DNA of 64,000 bases from Paraniabella defluvii (GTDB taxonomy: Bacteria > Bacteroidota > Bacteroidia > Chitinophagales > Chitinophagaceae): assembly GCA_019316985.1 (NCBI GenBank), contig CP079215.1, forward strand, positions 310,001 through 374,000, written 5' to 3'. The stretch's first letter is position 1; each line of letters begins with the position of its first letter. Below the pieces are notes generated by a model. It was not told the DNA's origin and ran no database searches. It saw only the letters and a program-made list of their open reading frames with translations. The position numbers were made by a program, and so were the translations under genes. Positions 22,633 to 33,958 of the stretch are shown one piece after another.

Positions 22633-24784
22633 TCAGGTTAATCTGCTCAGAGCAAAAGCAGCGCTGGCACTCGAATCCAGCTCATCCAGCTGCCGGTAGC
22701 CATCTACATGGAGCGCATTAACGTAAAGGCTCTGCGTAAAAGCAGCTCTGCCACCGGCGGCGCATGTTTGCATTAGCTCATCAGGACTAAATTCCAGGTC
22801 CGGTGAATCGTCCGGCATATACACCCCTCTACGTCCCGCACATATCGCCCGGCATCACCTATCACCATGCCGCTAATACTTGCAACGGTTGGAAAAGCCC
22901 CGGTACCCGCATTGCCCCGGCCTACGCTAAAAGAAAAATCGGCAAAGTTATTAGCCTGGTAAGCTTTAAAGGAAATTGAAATATTCTTTTCGGCACCATT
23001 AGAATAATCAAGGAAGCCGCAGGGATTAGATACTTTATAAGAACCGCCCGCACCACCGGTAAGCCGTACCGGGTATATTTCTGCCACCGTTTTATTATTC
23101 AGGCTATCCACCCGCACTGCCATTTTGAAAGCGTTCATACCATTGCAAACACCAAAATATTCGGCGGTAGCTGTTTCGCTGCTGTTAAAATTAGCTACAG
23201 TGGGAACCTGGAAGAAAGCCTGAGACGGGTTGACGCGGTTACCGGCCTGATCATATACTTCCAACCAGAACTCGTATAGTCCGTCTCCTGCAAGTGTTCT
23301 GGTATCCAGGTCGGTTGTAGACATGCCCATGCTCATCCACCCCACAGCATCGGTAATCCCTTCAAAGCCTATAGGATTGGACGGTGGAATCAGGTACAGC
23401 GCTTTACTGTTTACATTAAAAGGGCCTAACAGAACCGACCGTACATCAAAATGTTTGATGGCGCCTTCCATTCGCTCTACAAGGTAAGGACGATGTATAT
23501 TGGCTGTTAAAGCAATATCGGCGCCCGGCTCAGGCACCATACCTTCATTATGTGTTTTTTACACATCCACCTGAAGTATTTTGCCCCGGCAAGGGAAGCC
23601 CGCTTCCAAAGATCACAGAAAAATTCAGCCTAGCACTTGTAGCCGTAGTGGCAAAGGGTGAGCGATGATCAGCGCCATATCTAAACAGACCTTTTCTTTC
23701 AAAAGGCACCCCTTGTACAGGTGCGTTATTAGAGGTTTGCAACACATCTCTCACCGAAAAATTTCCAATGCTTCGTATCCACACTGCTTCGCCGCTCAGT
23801 GCCGGACCACAGTTCGGGGTCACCCTCGGATCTGTAATGCTGATATTTATTTCCGATCCGCACACATAGTCCCACCGGGTATTACAGGCAATAGCCGGGC
23901 GATAAACGGTTTCCCATGCGCCATTGATCAAACATTCTACCCAGATATAAATATCAGGTTTATCACCATTGGTGAAATAGATAATATTGGTATCGAATCG
24001 ACCGTTTTCATCGGTATAAGTGGTTTTAATTTTATCGCAACGATAAAAATAAGGCCATAACCAGGAATACGACAAAAATGGGGTATAAGCAATTTGAAAT
24101 TATTTACCAGTTCATTTCTTAACACCGGGATATTGCCGGTATTGAACCGGGCAGCAATAGCAGGATCCAGCTTAATGATGGGCTCGGCAACCGGGGTAAC
24201 AGCCGAAGGCCGCACCAATATATTTGGCCGGATGATGTGTGCGGTAGCAAGCACATCAGGTTTGGGTATATTAAGCCTGGGCGGCACCTTGAATAGCTCT
24301 GGTATACGCAAAATAACCTGGTCGGGAATTTTCCTGATCAGCCAGAATATTTTATCTACTTCGCAAATATTAACCCTTGCCTTGCAAACAGGGAGCTGCA
24401 CCTGGTTGTTGCCAATAAGGTAGGTTTTGGTTAAACGGCCCAGTACCCTGCAAAAACGAAGCAGCCAATACTCTGTAAATATCGGCGGAATGGGTTTTAT
24501 TACAGGCCGTGCCCCATCCTGCCAGTCAATAGATGAAATATAGGGACGAAAACGTTCTAATTGCTGCAGATGGGTTACGCCTTCCAGGCTATCTTCCGCA
24601 TTAGGAAGCACAATAACCTGCAGGTTGCCTCTTTTAAGAAAGCCTCGTCAAAACTTGCATCTCCTTTTTCATCTACCCGGGATTGCTGGATAATATTTCC
24701 CTGCGCATCGGCAAGAATTACAGAAAGGTTTACCGGTTCCTGCAGAGGTTTTTCAAACTGCACCGGCATTTTAAAGGTTGCCAT
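22633..24784 (-). CDS. Large uncharacterised protein (frameshifted)
   Basis: Five frames join into about 717 residues. It starts MATFKMPVQFEKPLQEPVNL, with no signal peptide, then SVILADAQGNIIQQSRVDEK and GDASFDEAFLKK, resembling an Ig- or CarboxypepD-like strand. A segment with LPVCKARVNICEVDKIFWLI and a proline-rich linker of roughly 60 residues follow. A domain with YTDENGRFDTNIIYF, ECLINGAWETVYRPA and CNTRWDYVCGSEINI comes next. The C-terminal domain has GDGLYEFWLEVYDQAGNRV and ends SASAAFALSRLT. Breaks near 22800, 23545, 24060 and 24610. Many cysteines. I do not recognise the family; structural or binding roles are possible. Confidence 0.6.
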
Positions 24785-25215
24785 ATTAAGGTGTTTTTAT
24801 GTTTAGAGTGTTGATACTACTCCTGGAATTTGTACATACAAATATACCGTTGCAGAGATATGCCTTACAATACCTAATAGAGGCTATGCAGGCGCGTAGG
24901 CTGGCAGGAGCTAGGCTTCGCGGTTTAGAATAGAAAAACAGTAAGGAGTTTAAAGTTAGTTAAGGGTTGATTATGCCTGACACTATATCTTAATATCCCT
25001 ACTACCTTCTTGATTTAAATAGGAAAAAATATTAAGGAGTTAAGATTTGATTCTGTCTAACACATTCTCTTCATGCACCTTAATTCTCCTGGTTTAAAGT
25101 ACAAAACAATAAAGCAAAAATGGTTAAAACAGGTGCAAGTATGGCTGTCTGTTTAATAGTTCTTTTAAATCGCTCTTTCAGGATGATGATCCATTAACTA
25201 CAACAATATCACACA
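24785..25215. other. Non-coding stretch
   Basis: No supported gene. Two related AT-rich segments, each with AAGGAGTT..., ATT and a TGnCTnACAC-like motif (about 24940-24985 and 25032-25065), look like a degenerate direct repeat. It separates an unknown gene from an ATPase remnant. Confidence 0.4.
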
Positions 25216-25600
25216 TCAGCTTATAAAATCTTCGAAGTTCCGCATCGTTATAGTTTCCGCTACCACGGGGTTATATGCATTAGCAAAATTCGCCGGCATT
25301 TTTTTTTACGTCGTTCATCCCATTTCATTTCAAAGGCGCTTATTTCTGCATTATGTTCTTCTATACAATCAATTTCCTGCTGAGCATACGTTCGCCAAAA
25401 ATAACGGTTCACTATACGCTGCCGGCCAATATTAAATTTCATACGCTCTGCTACTAAAAAATTTTCCCACAAAGCGCTTTTGTCATTACGAAATAATAAA
25501 GGGTTAAATTGATTAATAACGACATTTCTTACACCGATAGCATAAAAATATATCTTACGGCTTTTCTTTAACTCGTTGCGAAGATTCCTGTTGATATAAA
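25216..25600 (-). pseudogene. Remnant of a DUF4143 AAA-type ATPase (C-terminal part)
   Basis: Only the last 120 or so residues remain. NRNLRNELKKSRKIYFYAIG, VRNVVINQFNPLLFRND, ALWENFLVAERMKFNI and RQRIVNRYFWRTYAQQEIDC match the DUF4143 C-terminal domain of ATP-binding proteins in the archaeal-ATPase-like group. A frameshift in an A run near 25305 then gives MPANFANAYNPVVAETITMR and a stop at 25216. There is no Walker A domain upstream: 25601-25660 is unrelated and then rarA ends. The missing 5' two-thirds makes this true decay, not just sequence error. Confidence 0.75.
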
Positions 25601-25674
25601 TCGAAAATATTGTACAAAAATTATGAATACAATCGCAATTTAATACCTGATATCAATTTACCGCTATTGTGTTG

Positions 25675-26926
25675 TTAATACCCATACTTTTCCTTCCAGA
25701 GTTTTTTCAAATAATTGCGTAGTTCATTCTCTCGTGGATTGTTACCCGGATCGTAGAATTTAGTTCCGGCTATTGCATCGGGCAGGTATTCCTGCTCCGA
25801 AAAACTATTGTCGTAGCTATGGGAGTATTGGTATCCCTTTCCATAATCGAGGTTCTTCATCAGTTTGGTTGGCGCATTTCTGATATGAAGTGGAACCGGC
25901 AGGTCTCCTGTTCGGTTTACCAAAGCCAGCGCATCATTAATGGCTACATAGGAAGCGTTGCTTTTAGGCGAGGTGGCTAAGTATACGGCACATTGCGACA
26001 ATATGATCCTTGATTCAGGATGCCCTATTTTATTAACCGCATCAAACGTGGCATTGGCCAGCAACAATGCATTGGGGTTGGCATTACCAATGTCTTCGCT
26101 TGCTAATATTACCATTCTCCGCGCAATAAATTTTACATCTTCTCCTCCCTCAATCATACGCGCCAGCCAGTATACGGCTCCGTTCGGATCACTGCCCCGC
26201 ATCGATTTTATAAAGGCTGAAATAATATCATAATGCTGTTCCCCGCTTTTATCATACAACGCTATTTTTTTCTGGGCAATCTCCATTACCAGTGCATCGG
26301 TCACTTCTACTTTATCCTCGAAGTATTGCAAACCAGCTCCAGTAAATTCAATAGTTTACGGGCGTCTCCACCACTGATATTTATTAAAGCAGCGGTTTCT
26401 TTTAAGTTGATCTTCTTCCTCTTTAGTATTTCATCTTCCTTAATTGCTTTATGCAATAACGCTACCAGATCTTTTTCCTCCAGCGATTTCAAAACATATA
26501 CCTGGCACCGGCTGAGCAAAGCGCTGTTTACTTCAAAAGATGGATTTTCGGTAGTAGCGCCAATAAGCGTGATGATTCCTTTTTCAACAGCATGCAATAA
26601 GGCATCCTGCTGGCTTTTATTGAACCGGTGAATCTCATCTATAAATAAAATGCTCTGGTATTCGTGCCTGGCTTTTTCTATTACTTCCCTCACTTCTTTT
26701 ACACCTGCGTTTACCGCGCTCAGAGCAAAAAAGACATAGATAGTTGCTGTGCTATGATATTGGCAAGCGTGGTTTTCCCGGTTCCGGGCGGGCCCCAGAA
26801 AATAACCGAACCCAGGGATTTATTCTCTACCGATTTACGCAATACACTGCCCTTCCCTATTAAATGTTGCTGACCTACAACATCATCCAGGGTACGGGGC
26901 CTTATTCGTTCAGCTAAAGGAATCAT
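25675..26926 (-). CDS. rarA: Replication-associated recombination protein A (frameshifted)
   Basis: AAA+ ATPase acting at stalled replication forks (MgsA/RarA family). About 417 residues. The start MIPLAERIRPRTLDDVVGQQ is typical. Walker A is FWGPPGTGKTTLANI and Walker B LFIDEIHRFNKSQQDALL, with sensor I IGATTENPSFEVNSALLSRC. The C-terminal clamp-like domain has FIKSMRGSDPNGAVYWLARM and IASEDIGNANP-like sequence (here LASEDIGNANPNALLL). Breaks near 26710 and 26320. The esterase gene upstream ends 10 bp before the start, so the two may be co-transcribed. Confidence 0.95.
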
Positions 26927-26935
26927 GCCACGAAT

Positions 26936-27800
26936 TTATGGCACATTTTCGTTAAGAAAATTCTGAATTTTATTAAGACAGTCATTCCAAATAGCTGGAT
27001 CAGACCAGCCATGAGTTTGAGCAGGATAGTATACTAATTGATTTTTAACATTGAAGCTTTTTAATTTTGCTTCTAATGTATAAGACTGCTCTTTAGGAAC
27101 TACATCGTCTAAACCACCTTGCAGGATTATAGTCGGGGAGACTGTGCCGAAACAAAATGAATCGGGCTGCCCGACTGGTACATGGATGCATTTGAAGCAG
27201 GTGTACCTCCCATTAAAAAGCTTACTAAAAAAGCCGTTCCCGGATCGGTGCTTACATAAAAATTGTACAGCGCAGCCATATCAACCGGACCGAAAAAATT
27301 TACTACGGCTTTCGGGGTAATAGTTTGAGTATTTTTATATGCCTGCAGCATTGCCAAATGCGCTCCTGCACTGGCCCCTGCCATTACCCACTTATCTGAC
27401 AGACCAAAGGTTTGGCGACGATCATATATATATTTCACCGCAGATTTTACATCTTCTTCCTGAGTCGGGAATTTATTTCCGGAAAAGCTTGCTAGCCTGT
27501 AATTTAAATTAAAAAAGCCCAGTCTGGTAAAACGCGGAGGGAATCTATAATACTGTTTAGATCTGCCTTATCTCCTTCAGCCCAGGCGCGCCCCGTGCAA
27601 AAGTATTATAACTTTTGTTGTTGCTGTAGACCTGCCGGCCGGAAGATAAAAATCCATTTTTGTAGCTTATCATTTCCATAAGCAACATCTTTCAATGTTT
27701 GCGCCTCTTCAATAACAACCGGCTCATCTGGTTTAAAGTCATCATCCTTTCTACAGGAAAAAATAGTTATGGCTATAAGCAATACAAAAAAATGTTTCAT
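26936..27800 (-). CDS. Lipoprotein alpha/beta hydrolase (acetyl-esterase-like, frameshifted)
   Basis: About 288 residues. The N-terminus MKHFFVLLIAITIFSC ends in a lipobox cysteine, then RKDDDFKPDEP, a typical flexible linker. The nucleophile elbow is VMAGASAGAHLAML, the acid lies in LQGGLDDVVPKEQSY, and the histidine in AQTHGWSDP. This is the BD-FAE/hormone-sensitive-lipase-like esterase type found in surface carbohydrate or ester degradation. Breaks near 27600, 27480 and 27140. Substrate unknown. It lies 10 bp upstream of rarA on the same strand. Confidence 0.8.
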
Positions 27801-28026
27801 ATTAGGATGATTTTACATTTAAAATCTGATCCAAACTTAGGCATTTTTAATACGCTAAATGCTATTTGCTTTTTCTGCCATTTTAGCGTTACTTTGTACA
27901 AAGCAATTTTATCAAACATATTTACAACATATCTTCTTTTTTACAGCAGCACCTCGACCTGCTGAATCATTGACGGATGGCGTGTTTTAACCAGCAAACC
28001 GTTTACTCATTTTAAAAGAAACTGAT

Positions 28027-29264
28027 ATGTCTTCAGCTACGCAGCCAGCGTCTCCTATTTTATTGAACTTGAAGAACAATATGGCGCACATAATTATCAT
28101 CCCCTGCCTGTTGTTTTGTCTAAAGGAAAAGGCGTTTTTGTATGGGATGTGGAAGGACGGAAATATTTTGATTTTTAAGTGGCTATTCAGCCGTTAACCA
28201 GGGCACTGCCATCCAAAGATCGTGGAAGCCTTTGTTGAACAGGCCCATACACTTACCTTAACCAGTCGTGCCTTTTATAATGACAAGCTGGGCGAATTTG
28301 AAAAATACATTACGCGGCTATTGGGGTACGATAAAGTGCTTCCTATGAACACAGGAGTGGAAGCGGTTGAAACCTCCATCAAGCTTTGTCGTAAATGGGC
28401 GTACGAAGTAAAAGGCATTCCGGAGAATGAAGCCAAGATTATTGTTTGCAACAATAATTTTCATGGCCGCACCACTACAGTAATATCTTTTAGCAGCGAC
28501 CCTTCTTCAAAAAAAAACAATTTCGGGCCATTTGCGGGAGGTTTTATAAGCATACCTTATAATGATATTGTAGCGCTTAATAATGTATTGAAGTCGGAAG
28601 AAAATATAGCCGGCTTCCTGGTAGAACCTATACAGGGTGAAGCAGGCGTTTTTGTTCCCAAAGAGGGTTACCTTACCCAGTGCAAAAAATTGTGTGAAGC
28701 ACATAATATATTGTTTATAGCCGACGAAATACAAACAGGTTTATGCCGCACCGGCAAGATGCTGGCCTGTGATCACGAAGGGGTGAGACCCGACATTGTA
28801 TTATTAGGCAAAGCACTCAGCGGTGGTATGTTACCGGTTAGCGCCGTGCTGGCCGATGATGAAATAATGCTGACGATTAAACCGGGCGAACATGGGTCTA
28901 CCTACGGTGGCAATCCACTTGCAAGCGTTACGGCTATTGCGGCGTTACAGGCATTGCTCGATGAAAATATGGCTGAGAAGGCCGAAAAGCTGGGTGTTTA
29001 CTTCAGGGATGAACTGAAAAAATCGCCTCTCCTTTGATACAAACAGTAAGGGGAAAAGGGCTTTTAAATGCCATCGAAATCGACAGCAGCAACGAAAACA
29101 TGGCCTGGGAAATTTGTCTGGCGCTAAAAGAGCGTGGACTCCTGGCAAAGCCTACACATGGCGACAAAATAAGATTTGCACCTCCTCTGGTGATCACCGA
29201 AGAACAATTAAAAGAATGCATTGTTATTATTCAACAAACTTTACAATCCTTTGAGCACTCCTAA
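28027..29264 (+). CDS. rocD: Ornithine aminotransferase (frameshifted)
   Basis: PLP enzyme converting ornithine and 2-oxoglutarate to glutamate semialdehyde and glutamate. About 412 residues. The N-terminal sequence [39 protein letters not shown] and SAVNQGHCHPKI is spread over frames broken near 28070 and 28180. The core is intact: [50 protein letters not shown], the PLP lysine in [12 protein letters not shown], and [11 protein letters not shown]. One more break near 29035. The start ATG 28027 is the likely one. Confidence 0.93.
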
Positions 29265-29880
29265 ACAATTTTATGATTATTTGCCCGCCTTTATTGTAGG
29301 GGTCATCGAAGGATTGATCGTCATCCTGTCTATTTTTTGCTTCCTGCTGGCAAGAGGTGTTGATACCCATTTAATTTTTATTTACTCCGGTATTGCGCTT
29401 GTTTTCATAGCCGCATTACTGGCAGCCGGAGCTTACTATACCCGCAAAGAAGAAATGAACAATAGCAGCGGAGAAAGTAAGATCCTGAAAATTTATCAAT
29501 CACTGGACATCGATGATCATCTGAAGGAAGCAATGGTAGAGGTACAGTTCGGGAAAATAAGGTTTGGGAAAAAGAATGGCAGGAAGGTGGTAATGCCACC
29601 AGCAGCCTGATGCCGAAACAATACGCCCTGTCTGTTTTCTGGGGTTTTTAGCAGGCGGCATTATTATACTGCTCAATAATTACCTGATGCAATTGCCCAA
29701 CTATGCAGCCTTGTTCATTCCGTTTTTACTGCTGGGAGTATTAGGATTCTATAAATATAAATTGTCTCATCAAAAACCGGTTAACGGCATGTTGTTGATC
29801 TCCTGTCCGGAATGGCAGCCGCAATCGGAGCCTGGTATGCCGGCGGCTTTTTTAAGGTTGCGGATCACCGGTTGTGTTAA
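29251..29880 (+). CDS. Multi-pass membrane protein, possibly VIT/CCC1-like (frameshifted)
   Basis: About 210 residues. The likely start is TTG at 29251 ([20 protein letters not shown]), overlapping the end of rocD by 14 bp. Helices: PAFIVGVIEGLIVILSIFCF, LIFIYSGIALVFIAALLAAG, then a charged loop (RKEEMNNSSGESKILKIYQS), then GFLAGGIIILLNNYL, YAALFIPFLLLGVLG and MAAAIGAWYAGGF. Five helices with a charged loop after the second recall VIT1/CCC1 iron-manganese transporters, but the similarity is weak. Breaks near 29560, 29640 and 29810. The 3' end overlaps the convergent neighbour. Confidence 0.5.
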
Positions 29881-30259
29881 CAGGCGGCTCCTTGGGAAAC
29901 AGCGCTGTAATCAATAAAACAATACTTGCAATCAACAGCAAATAAATACCAGTTAATTTTTCGGGGCAAACGCCCGCTTCACAATGTGGGATCACCCCAA
30001 AATTTCGGATGCCCCAGGCCAGGTTTAAAGCAGCAAACAAAAGTCCCAGCCTTTTTGCCCATATCTTAGGAATAAAGGCGCTGCACAATATAAAAAAGGC
30101 TAATACAAAATGAGCCAGGGCCGGTTTTCCATACCTGGTTCCCGAAGTATCCATGCCGGTTATCGTTAACGCAGGATCTTCAATTCTCATCCACGGCATA
30201 AAACACGCTACTATTAATAATATAATAGCCAATACTGTAACAACTAACGATCGGTTCAT
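29852..30259 (-). CDS. Four-helix integral membrane protein of unknown function
   Basis: 135 residues, unbroken. Hydrophobic segments: LVVTVLAIILLIVACFMPWM, ALAHFVLAFFILCSAFI, RLGLLFAALNLAWGIRNF and GIYLLLIASIVLLITALF. CFMPWMRIEDPALTITGMD resembles the start of small DUF-type proteins that sense or transport in the inner membrane, but I do not recognise a family. Two cysteines (HCEAGVCPE) lie in a loop that would face the periplasm. Confidence 0.65.
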   Translation of the reverse strand: MNRSLVVTVLAIILLIVACFMPWMRIEDPALTITGMDTSGTRYGKPALAHFVLAFFILCSAFIPKIWAKRLGLLFAALNLAWGIRNFGVIPHCEAGVCPEKLTGIYLLLIASIVLLITALFPKEPPVNTTGDPQP

Positions 30260-30324
30260 GCCCGCAAAAATAAATGAGCGCTACCGTAAAGCAGCGCCCA
30301 TTCGCAAAAATCTGATAATATTAT

Positions 30325-31019
30325 TTAGAAATAAAATATACCACTTACACCTAATACGCGGTGCTGGTTGCTTTTATTAGAATTATCATTGGTGCCCTCG
30401 CCTGGAGTAGTATTCGTTAATCCCAGTCCATATTGAGCGTGTACGCCAAATTTCCCAAAATCTACACCCCGATAATATTAGCGCCAAAGTCAAACCTTTT
30501 AAACTGGCCCGATCCACGGTTACCTTCTGTATCTACTTTATCATCGCCCCATTCGATATTATCTTCCGAAGATGTTTTTATACCAGCCACGGTGTTTTCC
30601 CATTTATTTTTACCAGCTATACCCACAGCGCCATAAGGACCTGCACCGATATAGGCTTTTACTTTTTCATTAAAAGGTAACATAATGGCCAAATTTACCG
30701 GCAATTCAAGATAAAGCGGGTTGGTTTTGGCAAAACCCTTACCTGCAGCATTGTCCCAGCTAACCTTTGTACCCTTGGATTGCAGGTCAAGCCCTGTTCT
30801 GATTTCAAATGTAGAGCCCAGCGGAATGGCGCCAACAACACCTGCATTAAAAGTATTTAATCTTTTCGAATCGTCAGTTTCCCCACCTTTATTGTTAGTA
30901 ATATTGGCCGAGTTCCATCCACCCTTAATACCAAATTTTGCTTCAGCAAAGCCTTGCGCGTTTGCAACGCCGGCAGTAACCAGTAATGCTACTGCTCCAA
31001 TAATCATTTTACGTTTCAT
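30325..31019 (-). CDS. PorT-like outer-membrane beta-barrel protein (frameshifted)
   Basis: About 231 residues. Signal peptide MKRKMIIGAVALLVTAGVANA. Strand motifs FGIKGGWNSANI, TFNAGVVGAIPLG, FEIRTGLDLQSKG, NPLYLELPVNLAIMLP and AYIGAGPYGAVGIAG match the two barrels at 10-12 kb. After a break near 30468 the frame continues DFGKFGVHAQYGLGLTNT and ends RVLGVSGIFYF with terminal phenylalanine. Its upstream neighbour is a vWA protein on the same strand; no operon evidence beyond a short gap. Confidence 0.85.
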
Positions 31020-31171
31020 AATCTTTCATTTTAAGTTTACTTAGGATCAGAATTGATTTTCTGCCCAACCATCTTAAAATACTGTGCCAAAAACCGGTAA
31101 GAAGATCAAGACCAGGAATACGTAAAACTTATAAAATTGATTTTCAACATATTGCGCCACACAATATTTTC

Positions 31172-33121
31172 TCAATTATTATTACCTCTGGTAGGATATT
31201 TCGGGCTGCTGTTCTCTTTTTTACTAAAGTCAAACGCGGTTTTCATTAGCTGCAGCAATTCTTTTCGGTACCCTTCCCTGTCATCACCTTTAATGCCGCT
31301 AATAAGATCTATTGCCAGTTCATAACCGCCCCTCCCCTTGTATTCGGAATTTCTCAGCAGCATACCAAATTGCGCCAACCCCGCAGCCAGCTGTATATTT
31401 TCACCGGCACTCCCTATTGGTACGGGGCTTCCTTCTACCACTTTTTCCAGCAACAAACTTTTATCTTCCCCGGTTTTTTATACCGGAATTTTACCGTCAT
31501 TACCTCGTTATTGCTACTAAAACCCGGTTTAGCGCCTTCAGCTTTTGGTATTTCAGCCCGTCTACTTTTTCAATTCGGCTGCTTCAATACCCACGGGAAT
31601 GATTTCATACAAGGCAGTAACAGTATGACCGCTACCCAGCTCACCCGCATCCCTGGTGTCATCGTTAAAATCTTCTTTGGCCAGCATCCGGTTTTCATAC
31701 CCGATCAGCCTGTATCCCTGCACCCTGGCGGGGTTAAACTCTACCTGTAGTTTCACATCTTTCGCTATTGTAAACATCGTACCACCAAACTGGCTGATCA
31801 ACACCTTGCGCGCCTCGCTTATATTATCAATATAGGCATGATTCCCGTTTCCTTTATTAGCCAGTTTCTGCATTTTGGCATCTTGGTAATTGCCGGTACC
31901 GTAACCTAAAACCGTAAGGAATATGCCACTCTTTCTTTTATCTTCTATCATCCTTTCTAATTCGTCGTCACTGCTTTGCCCCACGTTAAAGTCTCCGTCT
32001 GTACAAAGTACAATACGGTTATTTCCATTTTTAATAAATCCCTCCTGCGCAATTTTATAGGCCAATTGTATGCCCGCGCCCCCGCGGTAGATCCGCCCGC
32101 CTGCAGCCTGTCGATAGCATCTTTGATTTTTATGGTTTCATTTCCTTCAGTAGAAGGTAACACCACTCCTGCATTACCAGCATACACTACTATGGCAACC
32201 CGGTCCTGTGGCCTTAACTGGTCTGCCAGCAATTTCATCGAGGATTGCACAAGAGGCAATTTATCAGGCGAAGACATGCTGCCGCTTACATCAATCAAGA
32301 AAACAATATTGGCCGGCGGTAGTTTTCGGTGGCGATCTTCCTGCCCTGCAGGCCAATAGACACCAATTGATGTTGCCTATTCCACGGGCAAACGGTGTAC
32401 CCCGTATTAATGCTAAAGGGGCGTTGCCGGCTGGTTGCGGATATTTATAACTAAAATAGTTGATCATTTCCTCAATACGAACAGCGCCGTCTGGCGGCAG
32501 CTTGCCATCGTTAATAAACCTGCGGATATTACTGTAAGAAGCCCCGTCCACATCAATAGAAAAGGTAGACAGTGGATTATCCTTGGAGCGCAGGAAAGGG
32601 TTTTCGGTAATATGATCATATCCTTCTCGGTCAAGGTCGTCCTTGTATTTCTTATGGTCTTTCCTAATTTCCGGTCCGGGCTGTCTTCTATAATAATATC
32701 CTGGTGAAGCAGCCACATTCCTCGACATGACACCCTGTCCTCCTATAGTAACTATACTACCGGTAACCGACATCTTTTTAGATGTGGCATACCCTACCAC
32801 CACCACTTCATTTAAAGCCGGTGTAATAGCATCTAAAATAACTTTCAGTGTTGTAGCTCCCTTAACAGGCACCACTTTTTGTTGGAAGCCTACAGAAGTG
32901 AAGATCAATAACGCATCCCTGCTTTTAACTGTAATGCTAAAATTACCCTGATCATCGGCGCTCGTTGAGTTGGAAGTACCCTTTTCCTGCACCGTAGCAC
33001 GGGAAATAGGTATACCTGCCATGTCAGTAACTACCCCGGTTATTGTAATGGGCTTTTGGGCAAACCCTGCTATTACGATAATTACCAATGGTAACATCAT
33101 CCATTTAATATACCTCATCAT
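31172..33121 (-). CDS. YfbK-like vWA-domain protein with CarboxypepD-like and TonB-plug segment (frameshifted)
   Basis: About 649 residues. The N-terminus MMRYIKWMMLPLVIIVIAGF is a signal peptide. A CarboxypepD_reg-like domain follows (ITGVVTDMAGIPISRATVQE). Next is ALNEVVVVGYATSKKMSVTG, the plug signature of SusC-type receptors, here without a receptor. A vWF_A domain shows the MIDAS motif MIDVSGSMSSPDK and TDGDFNVG. The C-terminal domain (PARVQGYRLIGYENR, MLAKEDFNDDTRDAGELGSG) is YfbK_C/DUF3520. Breaks near 32300, 32060, 31560 and 31460. It is divergent from an ECF sigma gene, as often seen. Confidence 0.88.
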
Positions 33122-33382
33122 TTTATTTTTAAGGGTGACTGATAACATTGAATAAGAAAAGATGAGCAACCGGCCGTTTGTCAACTTATCTTGTTTTATC
33201 CAATGTTTTTAGAGATCGTTTTCGCTAGGATGACTCAAAACTGAAAAATGCATAAAAAATAAAAAAATTAAATTGCGTGTGTAATAGGTTTGCTTTTTGC
33301 ATCCTGCTAATAAGCATCGGTGCTGGCAGCCTGATGAAACGATCAGGTACAGTTTGAGGAATTTTGATGTAAAAAATACTAT

Positions 33383-33958
33383 TTGGCGCAGGTACTAAGC
33401 ATACTGTCTTTAAAAGAAGCGACTGACGACCAGTTGTTAGGCCGTTTTAAACAAACGGGCGACCAGCAGGCTTTGGCCGAATTATACCTGCGCTACAGCG
33501 AATTATTGTATGGTGTTTGTTTAAAATACCTGGAAGACGCAGAAGAGGCAAAAGATGCGGTGATGAATATTTACCAGGAATTGCTGAAAAAGTGCCCCTG
33601 CACGAAATTCAGAACTTTAAAAGCTGGGTATATGTGCTTACCAAAAATTATTGCCTGATGCAGTTGCGCAGTGCCAAAAAAATATTACAGTAAGTTTAGA
33701 ACAACATACTGTGCAATCGGACGATTTCTCGCATCTGGATAGTGTAATTGAAAAAGAAGAAGCTTTTAAAAGGCTGGAAAAGTGTATCGAAAAGCTTCCC
33801 CGGGAGCAGCAGCAAAGTATTCAATTATTTTATTACGAGAATAAATGCTATAACGAAATAGCAGAAACCACCGGCATGGACTGGAATAAAGTGCGAAGCC
33901 TGATACAAAATGGCCGCCGGAATCTTAAAATTTGTATGAAAAAAATGCAGCAAACTAA
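33383..33958 (+). CDS. ECF RNA polymerase sigma-70 factor (frameshifted)
   Basis: About 191 residues. Region 2: LLGRFKQTGDQQALAELYLR and YGVCLKYLEDAEEAKDAVMN. Region 4: LPREQQQSIQLFYYENKCYN and EIAETTGMDWNKVRSLIQNG. The raw reading runs into the next gene, but adding one A to the A run at about 33939-33945 ends the factor at MKKNAAN (stop 33956-33958). A second break lies near 33595, then KSWVYVLTKNYCLMQLRSAK. The start is uncertain (TTG 33383 is the best in frame). The overlapping downstream gene is probably its anti-sigma-like partner. Confidence 0.85.

Noticed and set aside
25000-25100. Degenerate repeats near 24940-25065 as an insertion-sequence remnant
   Set aside because: They are short and imperfect, with no inverted ends or transposase trace.
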